The position numbers and the translations under genes are program-made. DNA of 20,319 nt, taken from NCBI GenBank assembly GCA_002372175.1, contig DFIS01000026.1, positions 1-20,319 of the forward strand. The letters are read 5' to 3'. Source of the DNA: Solobacterium sp. UBA3691. GTDB taxonomy: Bacteria > Bacillota_I > Bacilli_A > Erysipelotrichales > Erysipelotrichaceae. Below the pieces are notes generated by a model, which worked only from the letters and a program-made list of their open reading frames with translations, searched no databases and had not been told where the DNA came from. Of this stretch, positions 1 through 7,432 are shown one piece after another (position 1 is the first letter of the stretch; every line of letters starts with the position of its first letter).

Positions 1-498
1 GGTCCGGTCATGCAGGAGTGCGGTGTGCGCATGGCTCTGCATCCGAATGATCCGCCGGTGGAGTATGTCTGCGGTGTCGGCAGTCTGATCTACCGTTCCG
101 ATGATTACAGACGTGCGTTTGAACTTGACCGCTGGGGTGTTGTCGGCGTCAAGCTGTGTGTCGGCTGCTGGCTGGAGGGCGGTGAGGCCTTCGGTGATCT
201 GATGAAGGATATCGAGGAATTCGTTACAGCCGGCAAGGTCGTCAGTGTGCATTTCCGCAATGTCAGCGGTCTCGTGCCTTACTTTGAGGAGACCCTGAGT
301 GAGGATGGGTACGCGAACATGTATGAGATCATGAAACAGTTTGTCAGATGCGGATATGAGGGACCGATCTCGGTCGATCATGCGTTTGCGGGCTATTCCT
401 CCATGGGTGGTATGATCGGTGCCTTTGCCTATCCTACAGGGCATATGAAGGGTCTGATGCATGCGGCAGAGATCGAACTCGGCAAGAGAGAGAAGTAG
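1..498 (+). CDS. uxuA: Mannonate dehydratase-like protein, C-terminal part (5' end outside window)
   Basis: The reading frame is open from base 1, so this is the last 165 codons of a longer gene; the first ATG at base 10 is internal. Visible UxuA-family motifs, in order, are HPNDPP, CVGCWLEGG, HFRNV, FEETLSEDGYANMYEI and a late VDHAF. They supply the His, Cys, His and Asp that bind the metal in this TIM-barrel family. UxuA (EC 4.2.1.8) removes water from D-mannonate to give 2-keto-3-deoxygluconate in hexuronate breakdown. It is clearly homologous along its whole visible length to the complete gene at 813-1808, differing mainly by a longer loop after VDHAF. A terminator follows at once, so this copy probably ends its own transcript. 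The family call is firm; which sugar acid it uses is not certain, since the N-terminal half is missing. Confidence 0.85.
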   Translation, partial: GPVMQECGVRMALHPNDPPVEYVCGVGSLIYRSDDYRRAFELDRWGVVGVKLCVGCWLEGGEAFGDLMKDIEEFVTAGKVVSVHFRNVSGLVPYFEETLSEDGYANMYEIMKQFVRCGYEGPISVDHAFAGYSSMGGMIGAFAYPTGHMKGLMHAAEIELGKREK

Positions 499-522
499 AA
501 CTGACTGGTTAATTAGTATACG

Positions 523-551
523 AAAGAACTCCCGTAACAGGGAGTTCTTTT
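523..551 (+). terminator. Rho-independent terminator after the first uxuA-like gene
   Basis: An 11-base perfect stem (AAAGAACTCCC at 523-533 with GGGAGTTCTTT at 540-550) encloses a 6-base loop. The right arm ends in a short T run. It lies 25 bases after the stop codon and separates the two UxuA-like genes into different transcription units. Confidence 0.85.
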
Positions 552-636
552 CACAAAACATACACATTAATAACATAGCACAGGCAGAAACAGTTCAATT
601 TATTCACAAAAGTTTCAATACGAAAATAATTGTTAC

Positions 637-675
637 ACAATTTGAAATATAACATTGCGGTATTTTCGAAATTGT
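637..675. promoter_or_regulatory. AT-rich imperfect inverted repeat in the 499-812 control region
   Basis: ACAATTTGAAATA (637-649) is matched by TATTTTCGAAATTGT (661-675), whose reverse complement is ACAATTTCGAAAATA, leaving two small insertions. A related CGAAAATAATTGTTA lies just upstream at 621-635. The 314-base stretch 499-812 has no credible gene. It holds the terminator at 523-551, this repeat and the cre-like box at 723-736. The repeat is a candidate operator for an unidentified regulator. I could not place a convincing -35/-10 pair. Confidence 0.35.
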
Positions 676-722
676 TAAAGTGATGAAATACCGTTGTTTT
701 CTTTTCTGCCGATCGCCTTGCG

Positions 723-736
723 GGAAAGCGCTTCCA
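723..736. promoter_or_regulatory. cre-like box (CcpA site) upstream of the uxuA/ABC/gudD gene train
   Basis: GGAAAGCGCTTCCA matches 12 of 14 positions of the catabolite-responsive element TGWAARCGYTWWCA, including the central GCGC. It lies about 77 bases before the uxuA start. In Bacillota, CcpA bound to such sites represses alternative-carbon operons when preferred sugars are present, which suits a sugar-acid operon. The assignment rests on sequence match only. Confidence 0.55.
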
Positions 737-812
737 AAAATACCATGAAGATACATCTGCTTAATCAATTCAGACAATGATAAACAATCCGTCGGGAAAG
801 GAGGAATATCGA

Positions 813-1808
813 ATGCCTATTAAACCGACGATCGTACTTAAGAGTACGATTTCAGATGAAGATCTTCAGTTTTACCGTCAGATGGCCCTCGGGTACTGTG
901 AACTGAACATTACCGAAGAGGAGATGGATCTGGAAACGGTGAAGAAACACATCGAGAGATTCCGTTCTTTCGATATCGAACCTGTATACCTGAATGTCAT
1001 GACTCTGCAGAAGAATGACATCATCGATCTGAATCTCACGGAGAAGGACGGCAAACCGGTCAGCCGTGATACGGAGATCGAGAAGTTCATCAAGCTGGTA
1101 GAGCTCTGCCACGAAGTCGGCATTCACTACACTTCTGTTGCCTGGCAGCCATTCGGTGTCAAGAGCACAGATCATGCGTATGTCGGACAGTTCTCACGCG
1201 GGGCCCATACACGGTATGTGGATATCAATGAGATCCAGTCCCGTCCGAATGATATGGACAGGGAATACACAGCAGAGGAAGTCTGGGATAACTTCGCTTA
1301 CTTCCTGATGAAGGTCACACCGGTGCTTCTGGCCAACGATGTACAGATGGTCATGCATCCGAATGATCCGCCGCTGCCTGTGACCAACGGTATTGCCAGT
1401 CTGGTATGGAATGCAGATGACTACAGACATATCTTCGAGCTTGACCCCGAGCATGTATGCATGATCAAGTTCTGCATCGGCTGCTGGCTCGAGGGCGGCG
1501 ACAAGTTCGGTGAGGTAATTCCGGATATCACGGAATTCATCAGGCAGGACCGTGTCGCAATGATCCACTTCCGCAATGTCAGCTCTCCGATGTGCCCGAC
1601 ATTCGAGGAAACACTGCTCGAGGATGGCTACGCAGACATGTATGAGATCATGCATGCGATCCTGAAGGCAGGCTACGACAAGATGATCTATGTCGACCAC
1701 GTATTTGATCAGTCAGTTGAAAACTTCGCATATCCGCTTGGGTATATGAAGGGTCTGATCAATGCGATCCAGCATGAATTAGGTACTTACAGCAAAGACT
1801 GTAAATAA
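813..1808 (+). CDS. uxuA: Mannonate dehydratase-like protein (UxuA family)
   Basis: 331 residues, starting at the ATG at 813, which sits 8 bases after an AAAGGAGG ribosome site; an ATG 36 bases upstream in frame has no such site. The expected reaction is D-mannonate to 2-keto-3-deoxy-D-gluconate plus water (EC 4.2.1.8), in the cytoplasm. Metal-binding residues of the UxuA TIM barrel appear as His182 (MHPNDPP), Cys221 (FCIGCWLEGG), His252 (IHFRNV) and Asp295 (YVDHVF). At 331 residues it is shorter than typical UxuA (about 350-395), as its partner at 1-498 may also be. It heads a run of closely spaced genes: the lipoprotein starts 47 bases later, then the importer and glucarate dehydratases. 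A cre-like box upstream suggests catabolite repression. A related substrate (another aldonate) is possible, because a second paralogue sits next door. Confidence 0.86.
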   Translation: MPIKPTIVLKSTISDEDLQFYRQMALGYCELNITEEEMDLETVKKHIERFRSFDIEPVYLNVMTLQKNDIIDLNLTEKDGKPVSRDTEIEKFIKLVELCHEVGIHYTSVAWQPFGVKSTDHAYVGQFSRGAHTRYVDINEIQSRPNDMDREYTAEEVWDNFAYFLMKVTPVLLANDVQMVMHPNDPPLPVTNGIASLVWNADDYRHIFELDPEHVCMIKFCIGCWLEGGDKFGEVIPDITEFIRQDRVAMIHFRNVSSPMCPTFEETLLEDGYADMYEIMHAILKAGYDKMIYVDHVFDQSVENFAYPLGYMKGLINAIQHELGTYSKDCK

Positions 1809-1855
1809 GCAGAAAGATGTAAATGTTGCTCATAACAAACTAAGGGAGGAAGATT

Positions 1856-3451
1856 ATGAAAACAAGCATCCAGAAGCTGTTCAATGTCTCATTAACGGCA
1901 CTGACAGCACTCTCACTCGCAGCTTGTTCCGGCGGCGGAACAGCTCCCAGCGGCGGCGGCACATCAGGCGGCGGTACATCCGGCGGCGGTGATGCTCCGA
2001 AGGGTAAGATCGTTGTAAACGTCAATGAAGCAGAAAGTACACTGACTTCCCTTGACTTCTACAAGACAACGATCCACTCCGAAGGTCAGTTCGCAGAGAT
2101 GATCTATGACCCGATCATCAACGGCGACCGTGACGGTAACTTCTGGCCCTGCCTTGCCAAGACATGGGAACTGTCCGATGACGGCCTGACAGGTACACTG
2201 ACACTCGAAGAAGGCGTTAAGTTCCACGATGGTACAGACTGCAACGCTGACGACGTTGTTACAACACTGAACTGGATCGCTGCTGACATCAACGGTAATG
2301 CTCCGCTGATCGCTTCCAAGTGGCTGAACCTGGTTGGTGCTGAAAAGATCGATGACTACACAGTTAAGATCAACATGTCTTATCCGCTGCATACATTTGA
2401 GCAGGCTCTGTCCGGCACATATGTATTCTCTGATGAAGACTTTGACAAGTACGGCGACCAGATGTGGGCTCAGAAGATCCTGAACGGTACAGGTCCGTAT
2501 AAGTTCGTTGACTGGATCGACGGTCAGTACACAGAGTACAAGATCAATGAAGACTACTGGGCAGGACGTCATTCCAACATCGATGAAGTCAAGATCTGGT
2601 ACATCACAGAAGCTAACACGATCGTTTCCTCACTGCTTGCCGGTGATATCGATACATGTGCAGCGATCAACACAGACCTCGTTCCGATGCTGGAAGGCAA
2701 TGAAGACCTGACAACTGAACTGAGACTGATCGACAACCTGAACTACATCCAGTTCAAGTGCGGCCCTGGCGACACATTCGAAGATATCAACATGCGTAAG
2801 GCTGTTATGCACGGCTTCAACTGTGAGAACATCCTGAACCTGTACCATGGCGGTACGATCCTCGGTGCAGCCTGCACAGAGGGTGATATCGGCTGTGTCG
2901 ATGACCTCGAGCACTACAAGTATGATCCTGACCTCGCTAAGCAGTACCTGGCAGAAGCCGGATACAACGGTGAGACGATCCATATGTACTCCACAAAGGC
3001 TTATACAAATGAAATGACTTCCGTTCAGGGTGACCTCGCTAAGATCGGTATGAATGTTGAGATCCATCCTGTTGACTCTGCAGAGTTTGGCTCTGTACGT
3101 ACAAACGGTGAGTATGATATGTTCTACGGCTTCAACGCTGTAACATATTCCGACCTGATGGCAGTTCTCGTTGACCGTGTCAAGAGAGATATCCACAGCC
3201 ACGGTTTTGTTGATGAAGAGATCAATGCATGGATCGAAGAAGCTGACAAGATCAGTGATCCTAACGAAAGAGCTCCTCTGATGCAGAAGGTCTACAGAAA
3301 GATGTATGACCTGTACGGGCCGATCTGCGGTACTGTTCAGAAAGCCGGTTACTACTGCACACGTAAGGGTCTCGAAGGCATTACGATGACCAAGGGCGGT
3401 AAGTTCTACTTCAGAGACATGTATGTCGATGAAGACGTCTGGAAGAAATAA
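1856..3451 (+). CDS. ABC transporter substrate-binding lipoprotein, family 5 (Opp/Dpp type)
   Basis: 531 residues with a lipoprotein signal: basic start MKTSIQKLF, a hydrophobic stretch, then the lipobox LAAC with Cys24 as the likely lipidated residue. A flexible tether rich in Gly, Ser and Thr (about residues 25-46) follows. The mature part has the SBP family 5 pattern, including a segment like YDPIINGDRDGNFWPCLAKTW, then LEEGVKFHDGT and NGTGPYKFVDW. It would capture substrate outside the cell for the permeases and ATPases that follow. Family 5 proteins bind peptides, nickel or, in several groups, oligosaccharides. Lying between sugar-acid dehydratases, this one more likely binds an aldarate, uronate or uronate-containing glycan; that is inference. 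The ribosome site GGGAGGA precedes the ATG. Confidence 0.9.
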   Translation: MKTSIQKLFNVSLTALTALSLAACSGGGTAPSGGGTSGGGTSGGGDAPKGKIVVNVNEAESTLTSLDFYKTTIHSEGQFAEMIYDPIINGDRDGNFWPCLAKTWELSDDGLTGTLTLEEGVKFHDGTDCNADDVVTTLNWIAADINGNAPLIASKWLNLVGAEKIDDYTVKINMSYPLHTFEQALSGTYVFSDEDFDKYGDQMWAQKILNGTGPYKFVDWIDGQYTEYKINEDYWAGRHSNIDEVKIWYITEANTIVSSLLAGDIDTCAAINTDLVPMLEGNEDLTTELRLIDNLNYIQFKCGPGDTFEDINMRKAVMHGFNCENILNLYHGGTILGAACTEGDIGCVDDLEHYKYDPDLAKQYLAEAGYNGETIHMYSTKAYTNEMTSVQGDLAKIGMNVEIHPVDSAEFGSVRTNGEYDMFYGFNAVTYSDLMAVLVDRVKRDIHSHGFVDEEINAWIEEADKISDPNERAPLMQKVYRKMYDLYGPICGTVQKAGYYCTRKGLEGITMTKGGKFYFRDMYVDEDVWKK

Positions 3452-3502
3452 GTAACGACAGAGATCTCACGATTACTGAGCAGACTGTTCGGATGAACTC
3501 CA

Positions 3503-3535
3503 AAGGGGTGTATCCGTATTGACGGAACACCCCTT
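3503..3535 (+). promoter_or_regulatory. Intercistronic hairpin between binding protein and permease
   Basis: AAGGGGTGT (3503-3511) pairs perfectly with ACACCCCTT (3527-3535). Inside it TCCGT (3513-3517) pairs with ACGGA (3522-3526), with one bulged A and a 4-base loop. No T run follows, so it is probably not a full terminator. Its place after the binding-protein gene suits an element that protects the upstream mRNA or thins read-through, so that the lipoprotein is made in excess over the membrane parts. Confidence 0.6.
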
Positions 3536-3596
3536 CGGTGTATGAATGGTCTGCCGGCAGGAATTCAAACTTGTATTGAGCAATACAGGAGGCTCT

Positions 3597-4526
3597 ATGT
3601 TAAAGTTCATTTTAAAGAGATTGTTCTACATGCTCATCGTAGTTATAGCAATCTCCTTTATTTCCTTTGCGCTGCTGAGACTGTCTCCGGGTGATCCGGC
3701 GATGATGATGCTCGGTGATAACGCAACTCCGGAAATGATTGAAGCGATGCGGGAGAAGCTGGGTCTGAACCAGCCGTTCATGACGCAGTACTTCATCTAT
3801 GTGACGAATCTTCTGAAGGGTGATCTCGGCACATCGATCCTGTACGGTTACTCCTGCAAGGAAGTTATCTTCAGCCGTCTTCCGGCAACTGCTACACTGT
3901 CCTTTATTTCTGCGATCATTATTCTGATCATTGCAATCCCGATCGGTATTATTGCCGGTGCGAAGCAGGGCAGCTTCTTTGATTTCTTTGCGACAGCGCT
4001 GGTCGTTCTGCTGCAGTCGATGTCCGTCGTCTGGGTAGCGATCTTACTGCTGCTGATCTTCTCGGTCAAACTGAATATTCTGCCGGCTGTCGGCTATAAG
4101 GGTCTGAGTGATCCGAAGTATCTGGTCATGCCGGTCATTGCCTGCGGTTACAGAACAATGGCGATGATGGTCCGTATGGGACGTTCCGGTATGATCGATG
4201 TCATGAGTGAAGACTACATCAAGTGTACTTATGCCCGCGGTATGAGTAAGTTTGATGTCTATACGAAGTATGCGTTCAAGAATGCGCTGATTCCGATCAC
4301 GACACTGTACGGTCTGCAGATCTCCGGTATGCTTGCCGGTACGGTCGTTATCGAGACTGTGTACAACATTCCGGGTATCGGCAGTATGCTGGTCAACGCG
4401 GTTGGTCACCGTGACTATCCGCTGGTTCAGTCATCTCTCGTTGTTACGGCTATTATGTTTGCGGTGATCACGCTGATCGTTGATATCGTCAATACGTTCA
4501 TTGACAGACGTATGCAGCTGAACTAA
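3597..4526 (+). CDS. ABC transporter permease, DppB/OppB type
   Basis: 309 residues from the ATG at 3597, preceded by an AGGAGG site; a longer in-frame start at 3546 has no ribosome site and would precede the conserved MLKFILKRL start. It forms half of the membrane channel of an Opp/Dpp-type importer. Family features seen are the N-terminal helix ending FALLRLSPGDPA, a segment like MREKLGLNQPFMTQY and several hydrophobic spans. The ATPase-contact EAA-type loop is around TYARGMSKFDVYTKYAFKNA, and a late VIETVYNIPGIGSMLV segment closes the set. The partner permease starts 10 bases after its stop. Length and motifs are normal for the family. Substrate is not readable from the permease. Confidence 0.93.
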   Translation: MLKFILKRLFYMLIVVIAISFISFALLRLSPGDPAMMMLGDNATPEMIEAMREKLGLNQPFMTQYFIYVTNLLKGDLGTSILYGYSCKEVIFSRLPATATLSFISAIIILIIAIPIGIIAGAKQGSFFDFFATALVVLLQSMSVVWVAILLLLIFSVKLNILPAVGYKGLSDPKYLVMPVIACGYRTMAMMVRMGRSGMIDVMSEDYIKCTYARGMSKFDVYTKYAFKNALIPITTLYGLQISGMLAGTVVIETVYNIPGIGSMLVNAVGHRDYPLVQSSLVVTAIMFAVITLIVDIVNTFIDRRMQLN

Positions 4527-4536
4527 GGGGACTGTT

Positions 4537-5388
4537 ATGGATAAAAGAATACTTTTTAACAGAATTAAGAAGAGTCCTCAGTTCATGGTCGGCGGTATCA
4601 TGGTCATTCTGCTGATCATTGTTGCGATCCTTGCACCGCATATCGTTCCGGTTGACAAGAACCTGAACAATACAGCACTGAGACTGATGCCTCCGGGAAC
4701 AGTATCTGAGGGTATTACATACCTGTTTGGTACCGATCACCTGGGCAGAGATATCTTCTCCAGACTGCTGATCGGAAGCCGCGTATCGATCTTTATCGCT
4801 TTCGTGGCTACCTTTACAACGGCTGTTGTCGGTGTTTCCCTCGGTATCCTTGCCGGTTATAAGGGCGGTATCATCGACAGTATCATCATGAGATGTACAG
4901 AGATCACGATGGCCGTACCAACGCTGACCCTGGGTGTCGTTATCATGGCGGTATTCGGTGCCAGTATCGGTAAGCTGATCCTGATCATGACGATCTCAGG
5001 CTGGGTATCGTTTGCCCGTATTGCCCGTAATAACGTTATGATCATCAAGGGCAGAGAGTTTGTACAGGCTTCCAAAGCACTTGGTGCCAAGAGCTTTGTG
5101 ATCATGTGGAAACAGATCTTCCCGAATATCACGACACCTCTGATCATTCAGGTATCCAGCTCCTTTGGTCAGGTCATCCTGCAGGAGTCTTCTCTGAGTT
5201 ATCTGTATCTGGGTGTACAACCACCGGATCCTTCATGGGGTAACATGATCGCTGACTGCCGTAACTTCCTCGCTGTTGCGCCGTGGACCGTTATTGCGCC
5301 CGGTGTCGCACTGATGTACGCAGTTCTTGCCTTCAACCTGCTGGGTGATGGTCTGCGTGACGTTCTTGACCCGAAACAGCAGCGGTAG
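4537..5388 (+). CDS. ABC transporter permease, DppC/OppC type
   Basis: 283 residues; second half of the membrane channel. Typical features of this subfamily are a first membrane span followed by LAPHIVPVDKN, then LFGTDHLGRDIFSRLLIGSR, the family's most conserved signature. The EAA loop is at VQASKALGAKSFVIMWKQIF and the C-terminal part contains PPDPSWGNMI. The ATG at 4537 follows an AAGGGGA ribosome site in the 10-base gap after the DppB-type gene, and the first ATPase begins 14 bases after its stop. The family call is secure and the complex is complete in this window. Confidence 0.94.
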   Translation: MDKRILFNRIKKSPQFMVGGIMVILLIIVAILAPHIVPVDKNLNNTALRLMPPGTVSEGITYLFGTDHLGRDIFSRLLIGSRVSIFIAFVATFTTAVVGVSLGILAGYKGGIIDSIIMRCTEITMAVPTLTLGVVIMAVFGASIGKLILIMTISGWVSFARIARNNVMIIKGREFVQASKALGAKSFVIMWKQIFPNITTPLIIQVSSSFGQVILQESSLSYLYLGVQPPDPSWGNMIADCRNFLAVAPWTVIAPGVALMYAVLAFNLLGDGLRDVLDPKQQR

Positions 5389-5402
5389 AGAGGAGAAGTG
5401 TA

Positions 5403-6380
5403 ATGAGTACTGCAAAAAGAGAACCTTTGATCGATATTCAGAACTATACACTTGAATTCGAAACCGAGACCGGAATCAAGAAAGTTATCAATGATCTGAA
5501 CCTGACGATCTATCAGGGTGAATCTCTGGGACTGGTTGGTGAAGCCGGTGCCGGAAAGACAACAACAGCGCTGAGTATTCTGCGTCTTCTGGACAAGAAT
5601 GCCAAGCTGAAGAGCGGCAAGATCCTGTACAAGGGACAGGATATGTCGACATTTAAAGAGAAGGAGATGGAGAATCTGCGCGGCGGAAACATCGCGATGA
5701 TCTTCCAGAACCCGCTGACATCACTGAACCCGACATTTACCGTTGGCGAACAGATCGCCATGGTCTACAGAAAGCACAAGAAGATGAAGAACAAGCAGGC
5801 CTGGGAAGAAGCCGGCAAGCTTGTCGAAGTCGTTGGTATTCCCCGGGAAAGACTGAAGGACTATCCGCATCAGTTCTCCGGCGGTATGCGTCAGAGAATC
5901 GGTATTGCGGCATCGCTGGTATGTGAGCCTGAACTGCTGATCGCTGATGAGCCGACAACTGCTCTGGACGTTACGATCCAGGCCCAGATCCTTGAGCTGA
6001 TGAAGGAACTGCAGACGAAGTATGATACTTCCCTGCTGATGATCACACATAACCTGGGTATTATCTCCGAACTGTGTAAGGATGTTGCCGTCATGTATGC
6101 CGGTGCGATCATTGAGTACGGTTCCGTCAAGAACGTATTCGCGAAGCCGAAGCATCCGTATACCAAGGGTCTGCTTGGTGCCATTCCGACCCTGGCTGAT
6201 ACCAAGGAGAGACTGACAGCTATCCCCGGTACGATCGCTGATGCGTATAATCTGCCGGAAGGATGCAGCTTCAGCCCCCGCTGTGAGCATGCGACAGAAG
6301 AATGCCATAAGAATACACCGAAGCTGGTTGAACTTGAAGAAGGGCATTATGTTGCCTGCTGGCACCATGAGGAGGTTTAA
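5403..6380 (+). CDS. Oligopeptide-type ABC transporter ATPase (OppD/DppD type)
   Basis: 325 residues; one of two cytoplasmic ATPases that power the importer. Visible motifs are Walker A GEAGAGKTT, the Q-loop IFQNP, an intact signature FSGGMRQR, Walker B LLIADEPTTALD and the switch His in MITHNLG. The C-terminal extension GCSFSPRCEHATEECHKNTP has the cysteine pattern of the oligo_HPY domain, which in some relatives binds an iron-sulfur cluster. The ribosome site GAGGAG precedes the ATG. The stop is followed by only two bases before the GTG of the partner ATPase, which points to coupled translation. Confidence 0.94.
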   Translation: MSTAKREPLIDIQNYTLEFETETGIKKVINDLNLTIYQGESLGLVGEAGAGKTTTALSILRLLDKNAKLKSGKILYKGQDMSTFKEKEMENLRGGNIAMIFQNPLTSLNPTFTVGEQIAMVYRKHKKMKNKQAWEEAGKLVEVVGIPRERLKDYPHQFSGGMRQRIGIAASLVCEPELLIADEPTTALDVTIQAQILELMKELQTKYDTSLLMITHNLGIISELCKDVAVMYAGAIIEYGSVKNVFAKPKHPYTKGLLGAIPTLADTKERLTAIPGTIADAYNLPEGCSFSPRCEHATEECHKNTPKLVELEEGHYVACWHHEEV

Positions 6381-6382
6381 TC

Positions 6383-7414
6383 GTGAGCGAGAATATGACA
6401 AATGCGGTAGAGAAGAAACCTCTGATCGAAGTAAAGAACGTTAAGAAATACTTCCGGATCGACAAGACACATGAGCTTCACGCGGTCGATGATATCAGCT
6501 TTGATATCATGCCCGGTGAGACAGTAGGTCTGGTCGGTGAGTCGGGATGCGGCAAGTCCACGATGGGAACGGTCATGATGCGTCTGCAGAATGCGACAGC
6601 CGGTCAGGTGCTCTTTGAGGGAGAGAATATCTTCGATGCCAAGAGCCGTGACAAGGATATGTACTACAGACGGAACATGCAGATCGTCTTCCAGGATCCG
6701 TATTCTTCCCTGAACCCCAAGAAGCGTATCAAGAGTATTCTCTCGGAGGCATACGAGACACAGAAGCTGTGCCCGAGAAACCAGATCGAAGAGAATCTTG
6801 AGATGCTTTGCGACAAGGTCGGTATTCCCAAAGAGATGTGGATGCAGTTCCCGCATGAACTGGACGGCGGTAAGCGTCAGATCGTCGGTATTGCCCGTGC
6901 GCTGAGTGTTAACCCGAAGTTCGTTGTCTGTGATGAGCCGGTATCCGCTCTGGATGTATCGGTACAGGCAAAGATCATCAACCTGCTGATGGATCTGCAG
7001 AAGGAGTTGGGACTGTCCTATCTGTTCATCTCTCATGACCTGAGTGTAGTCAAGCATATCTCTCACAAGATTGCTGTTATGTACCTGGGCCGTATCGTTG
7101 AGCTGGCAGACAAGGAGACACTGTTCAACAACACGCTGCATCCGTATTCACTGGCACTGCTGTCGGCGATCCCGCAGGTTGCGACAGAGAGCCAGGTCAA
7201 GAGAATCGTTCTGCGCGGTGACGTTGTCAGCCCGATCAATCCGAAGCCGCAGTGCCGCTTTGCGCAGAGATGCTGGATGGCAAGTGAAGACTGCCTGGAG
7301 AAGGAACCTGAACTGACCGAGGTTGAACCCGGACATTTTGTCAGATGTTTCCACTGGGCAGAGTCCAGATCCAAAGCTGAACACGCAGAAGTTGTCGGTA
7401 TCGACAATAAGTAA
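6383..7414 (+). CDS. Oligopeptide-type ABC transporter ATPase (OppF/DppF type), altered signature motif
   Basis: 343 residues, starting at GTG (6383) 7 bases after GAGGAGG, which lies inside the end of the previous gene. Motifs are Walker A GESGCGKST, Q-loop VFQDPYSSLNP, Walker B FVVCDEPVSALD, switch His in FISHDLS and a C-terminal cysteine-bearing segment around PQCRFAQRCWMASEDC. The signature reads LDGGKRQ instead of LSGGQRQ, so the Ser that contacts ATP gamma-phosphate is Asp. With the intact signature in the partner, the two ATP sites of the dimer would be unequal. Similar LDGG/VDGG forms occur, as I recall, in other Bacillota OppF-like proteins, so this is likely a lineage trait rather than decay. 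Confidence 0.92.
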   Translation: MSENMTNAVEKKPLIEVKNVKKYFRIDKTHELHAVDDISFDIMPGETVGLVGESGCGKSTMGTVMMRLQNATAGQVLFEGENIFDAKSRDKDMYYRRNMQIVFQDPYSSLNPKKRIKSILSEAYETQKLCPRNQIEENLEMLCDKVGIPKEMWMQFPHELDGGKRQIVGIARALSVNPKFVVCDEPVSALDVSVQAKIINLLMDLQKELGLSYLFISHDLSVVKHISHKIAVMYLGRIVELADKETLFNNTLHPYSLALLSAIPQVATESQVKRIVLRGDVVSPINPKPQCRFAQRCWMASEDCLEKEPELTEVEPGHFVRCFHWAESRSKAEHAEVVGIDNK

Positions 7415-7432
7415 CGGGAAAGGAGCCTGAAT

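Noticed and set aside
461..652. Small plus-strand reading frame overlapping the end of the first uxuA gene
   Set aside because: It runs through the terminator and AT-rich control region, has no ribosome site and no recognisable protein pattern.
777..812. Upstream ATG for the complete uxuA gene
   Set aside because: The AAAGGAGG ribosome site lies between it and the ATG at 813, and the extra 12 residues are unlike the family start.
1964..3202. Long minus-strand frames opposite the binding-protein gene
   Set aside because: They are antisense shadows of a strongly codon-biased gene; no ribosome sites and no domain patterns. The same holds for long antisense frames at 6377-7141, 10238-11203 and 16870-17976.
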